From assembly GCA_015501595.1 (NCBI GenBank), contig JADNRX010000174.1, positions 45,721 through 109,720 on the forward strand: 64,000 nt of DNA, written 5' to 3'. Every line of letters begins with the position of its first letter. The first letter of the stretch is position 1. This DNA comes from Hymenopellis radicata. Lineage: Eukaryota > Basidiomycota > Agaricomycetes > Agaricales > Physalacriaceae. The position numbers and the translations under genes are program-made. Positions 12,550-24,599 of the stretch are shown here, one piece after another. The notes beneath the pieces are model-generated. The model searched no databases. It saw nothing but the letters and a program-made list of their open reading frames with translations, and had not been told where the DNA came from.

Positions 12550-15340
12550 GCCTAGCCCGATGAATTACTTTCAATTATGTTCGCCAAGCCGTCCTTTCAT
12601 GACGCTGTATAGCACTCTTTTTTATCGCGCGTACCTTATCCTCTTATCACGGTGCTCACGATCCTCTAGAAAGCCGATTAGATTTAACCTGAAGCGTGGA
12701 CTGCGATGGAGATGCATTCTCCGTTCGTCGACTGTGATTGGATTTCGTTTGTCGCCCAACCAACTGTTACATATTCCTTTGTCCATCTACCTCTCCTGCT
12801 TCTTCTTGTATCATTTGCGACTCCGATTTTAATTTTTCATCCTCGTCCTTTCCTCGCTTGTTTTCCTGTACGACTGTTTGTTTTTTCTTCAGTGCATGGC
12901 GCGTTTCTTCTTCCTCTTGTTTCATGTTTTGGTGATGTGATGTGATATCTTATTCCCTGTGTACTTTGATCTCCAGACAAGACGACGAAATATATTTAGG
13001 TATATCCTGTATTGATACTACTTGCTCCCAATGTGTGTGACATGCTTTTGTGGGATTCAGGCTGCTCTTTCAGCTACCACCCTCATGGTGAGTGATATTT
13101 CATGTATGCACCACGAAGCTGATTGGAGCGAAGGTTACTTCGCTGATCCCGCGATGGCTACTTGTTATTCTAGTCGTGGGCGATAAGCTTGCTTTGAACG
13201 TGAATCGCGACGTCCCGTAGAAATCCATGATGCCTTGGTGATTTAGCCTTCGAAGGTGAGTACATTGCCGCATTGAGTAGCGAGTCCCTGAGGGACAGAG
13301 AAGGACGCGTCTCCACCGCACGGGACATCTGATGGGCTGTGAACATATTGACTCGGAACTGCTTACGGCTCTCAAGTCGACGACAAGCTCCGTGATGCGC
13401 GGCCTCGCGTGCCAGAGCCAATCTAGTTTTGTCGCTTCTTTCCGATGAAGTGCTCGGTCCAATCCCTCGCTCTAATATCTCACGTATTCACAGCTTTTCT
13501 ACCTCGCTGTAGACACATGGACTGTCGAGAATCAGGAAAAGCTGGCCTGCATTCTTGATGGTGGCAGTCGGATTTCTCCGACGACGACATTCACCCACCA
13601 CAGACTCGGTCCCCAGATGGAATCAATAACATCGCCACTATTCTCGCGACATGTGCACCACAAACCATCCTCCCGACCTGAACTTGGTCGCACCACTTTC
13701 ATAGTGGGGGTTCTTCTTCGATGAACGACTGGAGCTCAATTCGGGTAGGAGACGTCCTTCTTCACGCAGAGGAACGCGGGTGGACTCTCCATGGTCCGGT
13801 ATTGTGGTGGCCCACTTGTGGAGGTCTACCTACCTACCCGTACTATCAAACAATCGGGAATATTATTTAGTGTGAAGATTTTCAGTTCCGTCATGTCATT
13901 TGTATGTTTCCGCGATGTTCAATGCATTGTTTTGAATGAATTTGATCGCAGTACAGCACCATTGGTACGCGTCCGGAATATACTAGCGACGAGGAGCATG
14001 TAACTGGGATAGGTAGATAGGTGAGTCTAAGTCACGGCGCGGACGACGTACAAACAGAACCCGGCCTTGTTTCCGGTAGACACAAATCCAATCTTGGAAC
14101 GGTCATAACGGTACTCTCCATCAAATGTTCGACTCGGCAGAATAAAAGAAATTGCAGCTGGTACAGGACGACAAGCGGTGGCGGAACAAGTAGCTAACGC
14201 TTACGTCGGCTGGTATACTGGCCAACGATTGCACGCCCGAACCTTGTACGCAAACCTGACAAAAAGGTTAAGCTCCCTACATGTATGAGGCGCTCATTCG
14301 ATAGGACAAGTCGCTTTTACAGTACAGCCACTCCATTACATTTCGCAGACAACAGGACGACTGGGTATTCGGAGAACCGACCTGAAAATTTTAAAAACAC
14401 TAACTCTCCGGCGATGGACTATTGAGGTGCCATTCCGATAGGACAAGTGGTCACAGTCCGAAGTCCGAAGAAATGAGTAAGTATAATTAGTATGCAAAGC
14501 GAGAACCAGCGGTCCACAGGAGCAGAGTACCACACGGTGGATGCGTATCTCCTCCCACTTCTAAGCGAGCGCACTGAAGACTGGCGGCTGGGATGCAAGA
14601 TGCGGACATACCACACAAATCGGGAGGCATACCGGTGTGTTTGCAGTAGTGCATCCAGAACTAGATATCCTATCCGCCCCATCAACACTATGTTAGGCGC
14701 AAAAAAAGACGAAGTTTCGGACAGAAAGAAGCGCCAGATCCGCTAGGACAAGCGGCCACGGCCGAAGACACAAGTAAGGATGGTTAGTCGCCTTCGGTAC
14801 AGACTTAGGAAACAGGAAACTTGCAAGGCCGTGAAGGTGATGGAGGAGAAATGAACGACGGACATCCAGTCTCATCACATAAGCACGCATAGATGAATGG
14901 CAAAGAGACGTCTGTCTGACAGAGAAGAAGAAACCGTTGCAAAAACGTCAAGCTTCCTCCGCTCGCTTTCATTGTCGTCGCGAAGCCGTTCCCGTCGGGA
15001 TACCGATGGCGGCTGCGGACATATTGCCTTCAAGGTTACAGCCATCAGGTGGCGCATAGTATGCGAAGCGTGTGCACTACAAATCATCCCGAGTCCGACC
15101 TGAACTCGGGCGCACGACAGGTTCATTCTTCGATTCTGTCTGCGCACCGGGTTCGAGCTGATGTCCTGGACCTGATGGCTATTGAAGACCTCGAGGAATG
15201 AGAGCGTCACCCTTCTACAAGACACGAAAGTTGAATAAGATGCTGGGGTATCGTTCGAAATGACATGTATCATTGTAAATACTAAGGACTGCATAAGCAT
15301 AAAGTTAAATCATACTAAAGTTAAATCCACCGCCTCTCGC
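12550..15340. other. Intergenic with diverged internal duplications
   Basis: T/C-rich DNA at 12550-12960 has no gene signature. From 13.1 to 15.3 kb nothing coding is recognised, but short diverged duplicates occur. The segment near 13645-13740 resembles 15065-15150 (shared GTGCAC-ACAAA-CATCC and CCGACCTGAACT). A segment with 'AGGACAAG' near 14301, 14424-14490 and 14727-14788 recurs three times. These look like old repeat copies. Confidence 0.4.
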
Positions 15341-15341
15341 A

Positions 15342-17054
15342 CTAACTCAAAAAAGGCTCCAAACACCCCAGATAATCCACAGGAGTGACCTCCGACATGA
15401 TCCGCTTCGCCACCGTAAATCTCATCGCGTTCAACATCCGAGGCTTCCATTCGCCTGCATCTTCCTGGAGCTCATCCTTCACCCACGCTACGAACCCCGC
15501 ATGGAACAACACTCTTGTCAGCCGCGGTAGTCCATCGGCCAATCCCTTAATCATCTCGAGCTGCTGCTTGAGATCTATCGCCCACGAACAATCGCGTGAC
15601 GACCGCCCCACGTCGCGTGTAAAGTAGCATTTGTCCAAGGTGATAACAAGGTCCTCGACAGGCCAGCGCGCCGTCCTCGCCTCACACATCGTACCCAGTT
15701 CCTGCAAAGGTGTAAGCTCAGGTTACATTGTGAAATTAAAACGAAACGTACCTCGAACAGCTTCGGCACCGTGTACTCGTTCGAGGAATCGTCAGCAGTA
15801 CAAGTATAAATCACCCGCATCACCTTCAGATGCGGCACGGGCTTGTCCATGGGCGGAACGACCCATGGCGAGTTGAGGTTGCAGTCGAACACGACCAACT
15901 CGCGTATGTTCGTGGTCGTGAAATCATCGCCGCTTGGGCGGAGGAATGGATGCGATGAATCTGCATAAGGCTCCTCACTGTTCGTACCCGTAGAATCGAG
16001 CACTTCTAACTTCGGGCCCAGACCAAAGAACTCGGGAAGAAGCCCAGGCGGGGCCTTGAAGGAGATCAGGTTGGGTAGGTCGGTGCCGACTCGGACTGAA
16101 ATTTCCATCGGCATCTGGCCGAAGCGGGTGTTGATCACGTCGTGTATCCTGATGTGCGTGAGGGACGGGAACGACTGGTGCCTGGTGTACAGGAATCGGG
16201 TGTCTTGCCACGACACATGCATGCCGTCGATCTCTAGATGGGTAAGGGCGGCGCCTCGAGCAATGCAAGCATCGATAGTGAAGAGCGCGTCCGTATAGAG
16301 CCGCCGGAGATTCGAGAGGGGATGGATGGTGATTGTAGGAGGCGGCATTGCGATAACCGTCCGGTGATCTTCAGCTCCTCCAGACCTCGCATAGCTCCGA
16401 AAACGGCCTTGATGCACACAGAAACCGCGGCACTCATGCAGCAGCTTTCAGCAATCTTCAGCACCTTCAAGCGCGGTGCCACGACCTTCACCAACTTGAG
16501 CACCCTCTTCGTGATGACCACACCCATCATCGTCAACTCCTCCACCCTCATCCGAGCCAGCGCGGACATAAGAACATTCACAACATCACCCTCCTCCAAA
16601 AACTCCTCAAAGTCCCCAACATAACAAGGCGCGCCAATTCGACACTTTTTCACGAACCCCGCTTCGTACACATCCAGCTCCTTCCCATTCGCCACCGAGC
16701 GCGCAAAATCAGTGCTCATGATGGCGTAGATGCAGAACGGCTCGGTGCGCCAGATGACGGGAAGCGCTAATGCGGCAAAGCGTTTGGACACCTTAGCGAG
16801 GGATCTGAAGCATTCAATATGCTCCTTTTTTCGACCATCCATCGTCCTGCGATGGCTGGAAGTGCCCAAAGATCTCGCTGTAGATCTCCACAGGTATTGG
16901 AGTCCGCTTTGGCGCTACGAGAGAATCAGACAACGTCGGCGAAGAGAAGAATGGATTGGAACTCACTCTCCCACTCGGGGGTAGCCTTCGTCTTGACAGT
17001 CCTCCTAGCAGACTTCATCTCAGATGGCAGCGGTGCTGGTGCGATGATGGTCAT
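15342..17054 (-). CDS. F-box/LRR-like protein, frame-broken
   Basis: The likely start is the ATG at 17054. A short first exon is followed by an intron whose acceptor precedes a segment with TPIPVEIYSEIFGHFQPSQ, a classic basidiomycete F-box core (P-I-P-V-E-I). It continues ECFRSLAKVSKRFAALALPV, then a long region of Leu-rich repeats (for example LKLVKVVAPRLKVLKIAESC and LPNLISFKAPPGLLPEFFG), then an exon from about 15720 ending at the stop 15342. The role would be a substrate adaptor in an SCF ubiquitin ligase. Two one-base shifts interrupt the model: one at an A6 run (T6 on the plus strand, 16826-16831) and one near 16360. Flanking residues read smoothly across both, so I treat them as sequence errors or very young mutations. 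An intron near 15715-15750 is consistent with GT-AG borders. Confidence 0.65.
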
Positions 17055-17660
17055 GAGGAAACAAGAGCTGGGACGACAAAGGCTTTAAGTAGGGTGGATG
17101 TGTTTTGCTCATTGTTCGCTGTTTTGGGCTCAGGTGGACAGGTCAGACGAAATAGGCAATTGGTTGAAGCATCCCCATTGTTTGTCATGGGTAAAACATC
17201 GTCCGATGTGGCCACTCCGCAGAAGGGAAGGTCTGCTGTTGAACATAAATTGTGGGCGCAGCTGAAAGAATTGGGCGAAGAGTGGACTTACACATAAGCG
17301 CTTAATCGTGGTCTTGACCCTATGCCCATTATACCGTGTCTCGGACCATTCATGTATCCTGCGTGGACACCATAAGTGTGGCGCAAAATATAACGTGAGC
17401 CTTTAAATAGCTACAGAACTCACTGTGCCGTCATTCAGCTTATGCGAAAGTCTCCTCGGTCACAGATTCGAAACTGAGAGTACCAAGAGATGTGGAGAAC
17501 GGAAAAGGCTCCCTTTCGTTGGCGCGAAGTGATAATTTCAAAAGGGCACCGGACTCTGACCCGTTGGCCTCTGAAAGCATTGCTTTTCGACTATTAGACG
17601 CGTAGATAAGCAGGACATGCGACGAGCTTACCTAGATACATCGTTTTTCTGAATCACGCA
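17055..17660. other. Upstream region of the F-box gene
   Basis: Contains short open frames without motifs. Probably promoter and intergenic sequence of the divergently placed genes. Confidence 0.35.
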
Positions 17661-17666
17661 GAACAC

Positions 17667-18383
17667 TCACAGTTTTAAGGATCGCCAGCGAGTCACCACG
17701 ACGAAAATATTCCTCATGGTTTCGTTATACTTCGACGGTAGTCCTTCTTGTGGCCGGAATAAGGAGATGAACGAACCACGGTTGAGGGCGATGGATGTTG
17801 TCGGCAAGGAAGCAAGAACGGCGTTATCGGACTTAACTTCCACGATCATCATCAAAACTAGTTCCCCCAACTTGTTCTTGCTCTTCTCGTCTGTCAGGCA
17901 GCCACAGAACGAGAACGATTTGGCTTTCTCTTTGGCACAAATACAATGATCCTCTGCAGCCTGCCCAAGAAGTTCCATCTCCAAGACACGATTCATACTA
18001 CCACTGCCTCTGAGCGTGTCTAGTTGATATTTCGACATTGGCTTCAATCCGAATGGTGTCCTGGAACTCTCTTCGGCTCTCATACGTCTTCTTTGCGCCG
18101 CCATACACGATATCGATATATGGTATCCATTCCAAACACCTGTCTGACTCTCTGTGAGTGTTCCTTCGATCAGCTTGTGACCTTTTCGCATTGCCCAGCC
18201 TGAACGAAAGCTACGTAAACTATGAAGCTTTGTTCCACCGAGTATGAGTATGAGTTGGGGCCAACACTCCTGTAACTTTATAGTTCCAGTCGTGCTTCCG
18301 CGCTCGCGTGTCCCGGCCACACGCCCGCGGCCGATGAATTGCCCGATTACAACACCGTTGTAGGCCTCTTGATTCATCTTCAC
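17667..18383 (-). CDS. Unrecognised open frame just downstream of the permease
   Basis: A 238-codon frame starts at 18383, overlapping the last bases of the permease. It has no recognised domain, signal peptide or membrane segment. The only compositional feature is a cysteine cluster (CICAKEK...FCGC). It could be a chance frame in 3' flanking sequence, or part of an unrelated gene whose introns I could not place. Kept as a low-confidence entry because it is long for this AT/GC balance. Confidence 0.2.
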   Translation of the reverse strand: MKMNQEAYNGVVIGQFIGRGRVAGTRERGSTTGTIKLQECWPQLILILGGTKLHSLRSFRSGWAMRKGHKLIEGTLTESQTGVWNGYHISISCMAAQRRRMRAEESSRTPFGLKPMSKYQLDTLRGSGSMNRVLEMELLGQAAEDHCICAKEKAKSFSFCGCLTDEKSKNKLGELVLMMIVEVKSDNAVLASLPTTSIALNRGSFISLFRPQEGLPSKYNETMRNIFVVVTRWRSLKL

Positions 18384-20544
18384 TGTTTACACGCGATGAA
18401 CATCACCGGGAACAGCGCCACCGCGAAGTAGTTTGTAATAAACGTATCCGTCGCCCACTGGCCGTGCAAGAACATTGTCCAGCCACTGAATAAGCAGACG
18501 ATGAACGACATGAATGCAGCGTAATAAGCTGCGTAGGGCTGGAGGGGAGACCGGTACGGCAATTTGGCGCGAGAATGTCCTTGCTTCTTCATGCCATTGT
18601 AGAATCTAACACGAAGGAAAAGGTCAGTCAAAATCAAAACGCTAGCTATCCATCATTACCGAATGTAGGTAATCGAGCTCCCCAACCAGGTAATCATTCC
18701 AGCGACACCGCATAGATTCTGGAACCTAATGCCGGCGTAGTCGATCAGCCGGTATAGTTGGCAAGAATACGAGGGAGGCGTACCAGGTGAATACTTGACC
18801 GGCACCACTAGAGAGCGTCATGAACGCTAAGGACGAGAAGAGCGCGCAGAAGATCAATGACGCGTAGGGCAAACCGCCTTTAGTCACTCTCAGGAATATC
18901 TTGGGAGCATTCCCGGCCATGGCAAGGCCGTCTAATGAGTATATTGAGAACAGTTGAAGGACAACCATGGAGGAGAACTTACAAAGAGCCCTCGACGAAG
19001 TGTACAGATCGGTGCTTCCGGCGCTCCATGCGGCACTGACAAGCACGGCGTTGATAATGGAGGGCAGCACCTTGATACCCGCTCGTTCGATAGCGATGAC
19101 AAAAGGGGAAGCCGAGGCATCCGACCCGCCCAGTTGTACCTTCGGATCGTTAGAGGGAACAAGTAACCCTAACACCGCCGATGTAGAAGAGAAGGGTACG
19201 AATGTATATCCTCTTGATGGCTTTGGGAAGATTCCGGTGCGGGTTCTTTGTTTCGGCAGCAGCAATCTACAAAGATGTGAGGCACAGCGCGCTATCTGAA
19301 GAAGCATACGTACCGCGACAATCTCCGTCCCGACATATGCCCCGGCACTGACGATGAGACTGCGCCAGAAACCAAGGAAGCGGCCCCACGCCCCCGAGAT
19401 ACCTGAACAAGAGAAGGTCAGGCGGGCGACGGATGATCAATTTAACGGCGTACCAAAGAATTGGACGAACGGTCCAGGATCAATCCAGTATCTGAGTCCA
19501 ATACGGTCTCCAGTAACGCCACCCAAGTCGAGAATTATCCCCAAGATAATGAGACCTATTGCGGGTTTTTGAATAGTCAAGATTATGAGGAGCGTAAGCG
19601 TACGTACCGAGGCAAAAAGGCACTCACACTCTCCATAGACGGCAGCGCCAAATCGTCACGATGACTGTGAGGCATACGACGACTGGTGGTGGGCTTCGTT
19701 AGAACAAAGTAGAACAATTGGATTAGGAAGAGAGCATACTCCACACGGTGTTACTGACGGGGATGTCCCAATATTGCATGAGCACGTCGACGGCGCTCAT
19801 CTCGCCTGGCTGCAATTTAAATTAGCAGCTGCGAACGTGACTGAACTAGGGAGACGAACTAAGACTAGGATCCAATTGTACATTTAATCGCTTAACAAGG
19901 AGTCCGAATAGACGTGACCGAAACGCACCAATACATCCATCCCAGCGTAAAAGCAAGAGCGGGGTCGACGAACAGTCCCGCCAAAGTAATATGGCCACCC
20001 GCCACGGGCATGTAGGCGATCATCTCGCCCAGAGATACCTGCCAGAATAAATCGACGGCTGAGCCAATAAATCCAAGGACAAACCATCATGCAGTAGCAC
20101 ATGCTCCCCGTCACGATGTAGGCGAGCAGCAGACCAATAGGACCCTGGGGCGCGTCAGAACGAAGGACAAGAGGCGGATATGGAGCCGTACGCCATTAAC
20201 GAGACCATTCGCTGTTCCAACCTGCACGACGTCAGCAATGTGAAGATATTTTTATGGGAGAACTAGACGCACGAAGAGGCCTGTACCGATAACCTGTTCA
20301 CGAAAACGCGTCGGATCAGAGGTAGATATAGAAATGGAAAACGGCGTACACCACCGATACTGAAAACCGATTAGGGCGCTTCCTGCAGAGACAAAGTACA
20401 ACACACCTAATCATGGCGATATGCCTATCCTTCAACTTCCTCTGCAGGCCATGTTGTGGCTCGGCCAGCGCCTCACTGAAACCCAAGGTCCACTTGCGAT
20501 TTCGCGTCGAGAGAGTCGTCCTTCTCGTTTGGGCTCGCCATCAT
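18380..20544 (-). CDS. Amino-acid permease (yeast AAT/GAP-type), frame-broken
   Basis: The start ATG at 20544 gives MMASPNEKDDSLDAKSQVD, then the family signature LQRKLKDRHIAMI before the first membrane helix. Later exons carry VIGTGLFV, GPIGLLLAYIVTGSMCYCMM, VSLGEMIAYMPVAGGHITLA, PGEMSAVDVLMQYW, FVQFFGTPLN, a long block around GLPYASLIFCALFSSLAFM and finally LPYRSPLQPYAAYYAAFM with the last helices. The family are 12-helix plasma-membrane proton symporters for amino acids. Length and motif order match a full-length permease with about eight short introns. The N-terminal exon needs a one-base correction at a GGGTTT run (near 20482). The acceptor before YNWILVL is not a clean AG. The usual acidic C-terminal tail is missing or lies in an unseen exon. 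Confidence 0.75.
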
Positions 20545-21270
20545 GAGTGGTGGTCAGAACCTAATCGCAGTTTCCGCGTTCTGCTTTCCTTTTCTAAAAA
20601 GATAAGCGCCAGCAAAAATGATCCTAGTTTGAATTTGAGTTGCCGGCTGGGCCTAAGGAACGAATGCTCACGGGACTAAGGAACGATACTGGTGGGGTTC
20701 GAAGCAAGGAAGGCATTTGAGAGTAGAAGAAAGGAAGACACCGTTCAGGACGTTGATCAGGTGGAATGTTGGCAGAGATCCAGTAAAACATTGTCTGAAT
20801 GTAGTAACAGAGGGCGGCACAGACGGTGGGATACTTAGTAACGAAATGGTGTTAAAACCCGAAGAAAATCTGCCTCTACAAAAACGTCGTAGGCGGCAGG
20901 TACACGCTGAAAGAGTGCACGTTCTAGCAGAAGACTTCCCGGTCAAAGATAACGGTGAGCAAAAGGCTTGAGTCGACAGTGTGGCAGACCTGTTCAGAGC
21001 TAAGCGCATAGAAGAACACTACCGGAGGTCGTAGACGGTAACATGAGACCTCTGAGTCTATTCGTTGGAGAGAGCAATGATATAGGAAGAAACGAATACA
21101 AAAAGCTGCCCTTGAAGTTTACCATGACGGGCCACTGTGTCAAGGGACTTCACAGCTGCTTTCCATGATTGAACACTTCGCGGTTTTCAAGGGCAAGTTC
21201 GGTGATCGTGGTCAAAGCGAGAAAGCCAACCGATCAACGTGTCCGCCGCGACTTCTTGTTTTCAACCGCC
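20545..21270. other. Intergenic between permease and TIR element
   Basis: Divergent promoter space for the permease (minus) and the F-box gene (plus). No gene recognised. Confidence 0.4.
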
Positions 21271-21272
21271 AT

Positions 21273-21588
21273 CACACCGCCGGCAAAACCCACCGTGGTT
21301 ACTTTTCAACCACGTCCATCGTGGTTGTTGCCGTGGTTGCAAACGTTTTGGGAAGCGTGTTGATGATCCTCGCGGCTTCATGCCGCACTGCTGAGATAGT
21401 AATGTCGTGGCGGTGCCGCTGACGGCACACACTGGGACACTGAGCGTCTGCCGGAAAGCCGTTGTTGGCCGTGGCGGCAAGTGGTGAGACACGACCCATA
21501 AGCATGTTTGCAACCACGGTACGTACCACGGTGCAACCACGGCGGACGTGGTTGCGTTTCAACCACGCTGGGTTTTGCCGCCGGTGTC
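21273..21588. mobile_element. Small non-autonomous TIR element (MITE-like)
   Basis: The two ends are imperfect inverted repeats of about 70-80 bp. The left end begins CACACCGCCGGCAAAACCCA and the inverted right end GACACCGGCGGCAAAACCCA. Both continue with CGTGGTT, CAACCACGTCC and CGTGGTTGCAAAC blocks. The element is about 316 bp, rich in CCACG/CGTGG words and has no coding capacity. No convincing target duplication is visible (an AT dinucleotide at most). The right end lies eight bases before the ATG of the downstream F-box gene. Confidence 0.7.
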
Positions 21589-21595
21589 ATCGCCC

Positions 21596-23037
21596 ATGGT
21601 CTTTCACTGGTCAAGTAAGCCGGCCGCACATATCTTTCACTTTTGGGACTCTGCTCACTTATCCTTCAAATAGCTCCAGAACGCCGAATCGGACATGTTC
21701 ACCTCGAGCCCATTCCTGTCGAAATCTATCATGAAATCTTCACCTACATCGAACCATCTGCAGGATTTTCGGAAGCCGACTGTCGGCAAACATTCCATTG
21801 CTGGAGTCTGCAGGTTCTTTGCTGCAGAGGCACTCCCGCGTGTTTTCCATTCCTTTCACGTCGCCTGCCGGCCTGGGAGTCGTAACGCGATGAACCTGTG
21901 CAGAGAAATAAAGAACGACAGGCCGCTTGCCTCTCACATTTCCACTCTGATTCGAGAGTGCGTTCTCACCGGCTGGGTGTTCGACGAAGAGAACCACATG
22001 GAGCAAGCTGCGCTGGCTGCTCTGCTGAACCTTGTTCGGAAGGCGATTCAGAAGATGCCGGAACTGGAGAGCATCAAGCTGGATAATTGCCGCATATCTA
22101 ATGCCATGATGAAGCTCGTCGGTCAAGCGGCAGGCCTTCGTTCGTTGCATTTCCATCAGTGTCGCCCAACAAGTCTGGTAGACGACCGACTTTGGGACAA
22201 GCTATCCTCAGCGCGTATTGTCGACCTCACGTCATTGACCTGGAGTATGAGGCAAACGAAATCGAGACCAGTGCTATAATCTCCCATCTTCCCTTCCAGC
22301 ATCTCGTCTCCTTGAAAACGAACCATCGTGGGCTATTGGACGCCGTTTCTGTTAGCCCATGCCACCTCCAGCGCCTCGAAATCGCCAATTTCATATACAT
22401 CCTGGAAGACCTCGTAGATCTCGCCGCCGTCCTGAAGCACCTTCCTCTACTGACCCATCTCAGCATTCACCAGTTGACTAACTACTTGCCCCTCGCATTC
22501 CATAACGTTCATTACATGCCTGGGAATTTCACAGGAATATCTCTTCCTTCGCTTCGGTCTCTCCTGTGTCCAGGGAGTATAGCCGCAGCGTTTTTATCCC
22601 CAGCGCCAGGATCACTGGTCCACATTGATCTCACAGGGACACACGTCGCTCAGAGTCCTTCATCTGACGTACAGATCCCGTGGCGTTTTCCTACACTCGA
22701 CAACGTGTATGCGGACAGTCTAGAAGAGCTGACGATCCCTAGGCGAGGCCTTGCCAAAGGATCTTTCCCGTTCAATCACCCGCACCCACGTCTGAGAAAG
22801 CTCGCGATCATTGGCGAGGACCTCGCCGATGCATTTAGCTGCATCGTATGTCCTGGCCTCAGTGTTCTCGTTGTCAAGCTCTCAACCACGACCGATGCGC
22901 GCCGCTCCATGGTCGCTCGTTGGCAGACGACACATCGGCGCTACGTCGGGATCATGAGTCCGACCTGGCTCTCCTTCGGTAGTTTGGATGTTTACACCTT
23001 GAAACCGCCGTATCCCAAGTATGGACCCGGTCATTGA
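21596..23037 (+). CDS. F-box/LRR-like protein, frame-broken
   Basis: The start ATG at 21596 is followed by six codons. A 59-nt intron (21615-21673) comes next, then LEPIPVEIYHEIFTYIEPSA, the F-box. The rest is Leu-rich and repeat-like: LASHISTLIRECVLTGWVF, ELESIKLDNCRISNAMMKL, LPLLTHLSIHQLTNYLPL, and a C-terminal part ending YPKYGPGH and a TGA at 23037. It would act as an SCF substrate adaptor. Two single-base frame changes occur, near 21793 (between DCRQ and SIAGVCRFF) and near 22230 (between ARIVDLTSL and DLEYEANEIE). Otherwise the frame is open over 1.4 kb. It resembles the minus-strand F-box gene at 15-17 kb in plan (F-box then LRR) but the two sequences are clearly different. The TIR element abutting the start probably replaced or modified its promoter. 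Confidence 0.65.
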
Positions 23038-23187
23038 CCTTATCATGCTGCGGTGAGACTCTTAAATTCGACTCATTTCTTCAAAAGCTGATTTCATCGT
23101 CTAGACTAGCTGCCGAGGCTGAGGATAGCACAGACTTGGACGAATGCTACCACGGCATGGATAATATGCCATCGTTGTTGTCGTGCA

Positions 23188-23225
23188 AATCGCGCCGGAC
23201 CCACCAGACGTGGTCCGGCGCGATT
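23188..23225. repeat. Perfect 14-bp inverted repeat (hairpin)
   Basis: AATCGCGCCGGACC at 23188-23201 is perfectly complementary to 23212-23225, with a 10-nt loop. It is very GC-rich and lies about 150 bp after the F-box gene stop. It could be a 3'-UTR structure or a repeat relic. Confidence 0.75.
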
Positions 23226-23239
23226 CATGGGCGGGAGGT

Positions 23240-24590
23240 CGAGAAAATTTCCAAGTCGAACGCCAACGCTGGAATATGTGGGAAGAGGATATTAATGCGA
23301 AGCCTCTCGACTAACGTGGGACATCGTCTCTCTCTCGTCGTTTTTGCCTAATTGATTTTTTTCAAGTTTAGACTACTATTGCAACGATGTCAACGTCGGA
23401 CTACTAGACGCGACGACGTCCTGGTGAGTCTTTCTGAACGTCTGTTAAGATTGAGTTGATACTAACCTGCTTATCTCAACAGACTCTGACCGAAGTTGTA
23501 TGGGGTGTCGGTAGCCGTGCGTTCAAGCTCGACGATGTGTACTCCATAGCTACGTACGTTACCGGTAGTATATACGCAGTAGTCTTATCTTTAGCCTACA
23601 ATATGCATTTCATAGTAAGTCTTCTCTCCTTTACAAGTACTATCTCTTACTGAGATTTCCTATGGTAGTTTACATCTCCTACCCCGTTAGCACACCACCC
23701 TCACGAAGGTCAACGACCCCACCCTCAAGCCCTACCTCAAGCCCACCCACCTCCGCCCTTTCAAGACGATCTCCTCCTCCAGCAAGCACGACGCCCCGAA
23801 GAACCCCTCTCAAGCATACAGGAAGGAACGGGTTGAGGTGAGGAGGCGCACGCTCCACCTGAGCAGGTCCAGGATGCCCCCCAGGAAGGTCGAAGACGTT
23901 CCTCCAGGGCAGGTCGAATACGCTCCGCGCCACCAACACGAAGAACCGGAGTACTGAGGTATATGCGGACCGCCTGAGGACGACGTCTTCGCGGGAGACA
24001 ACCTGTAAGAGGAGGAAGTACAGTAGCCCCTCACCCCAGCCACTATGTCCGAGACAGGTGGTGTCTCAGACTCGTTGCGGGAGTCGAAATCAGGGGATAA
24101 CTCCCTTTTGGGACGTACCCCAAGGTTACCACACGCCTAATCATAGGTGCGCATCCTACTTCCATACAGAATGGCCTGACTCTCCTTCCAGATTGCCGTG
24201 TCGACTGTGTTTCGGCGTGGACTTTGCTATGGGGCGGCCTACTCCGACCTTTTACTCGTGGTCGCACACGACGCACCGCGACTAGCACCCCAAGCTCATC
24301 ACATTCGCCACCAGTGTCTATTCACGGGTAGAGGTCATCACGCACGTGCCATATGTCCAGTCAAGGCCGAGGACAACATTAAGTTTCGACAACGATGGCA
24401 CGTGATGATTCTCTCTCTCTTCCTTTAACCACCATGTCGTGGCTCAGTGGCTCTGTCGTGTCGGCGCGGCAGCCCAGAGGAATCGCGACGCCGCCAAGGC
24501 ATCCAGTGAGTGAACTCTGTCGACCGCACAGCACTCAACGTGACGATGAGCCACTGGGAGCACCCTTAGGTGGTGCTTACGACAACTTGG
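23240..24590. other. Unassigned region with exon-like frames
   Basis: Plus-strand segments read YYCNDVNVGLLDATTSW up to a GTGAGT donor near 23423, an acceptor (CAACAG) near 23482, then LTEVVWGVGSRAFKLDDVYS. A later open stretch (about 23690-23955) is Lys/Arg/Pro-rich and ends in a TGA. I could not join these into one gene or name a family. The rest has no visible structure. Confidence 0.3.
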
Positions 24591-24599
24591 AGGTATTCT

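Noticed and set aside
21262..21629. Minus-strand frames rich in VV/TT words
   Set aside because: They come from the inverted-repeat arms of the MITE-like element.
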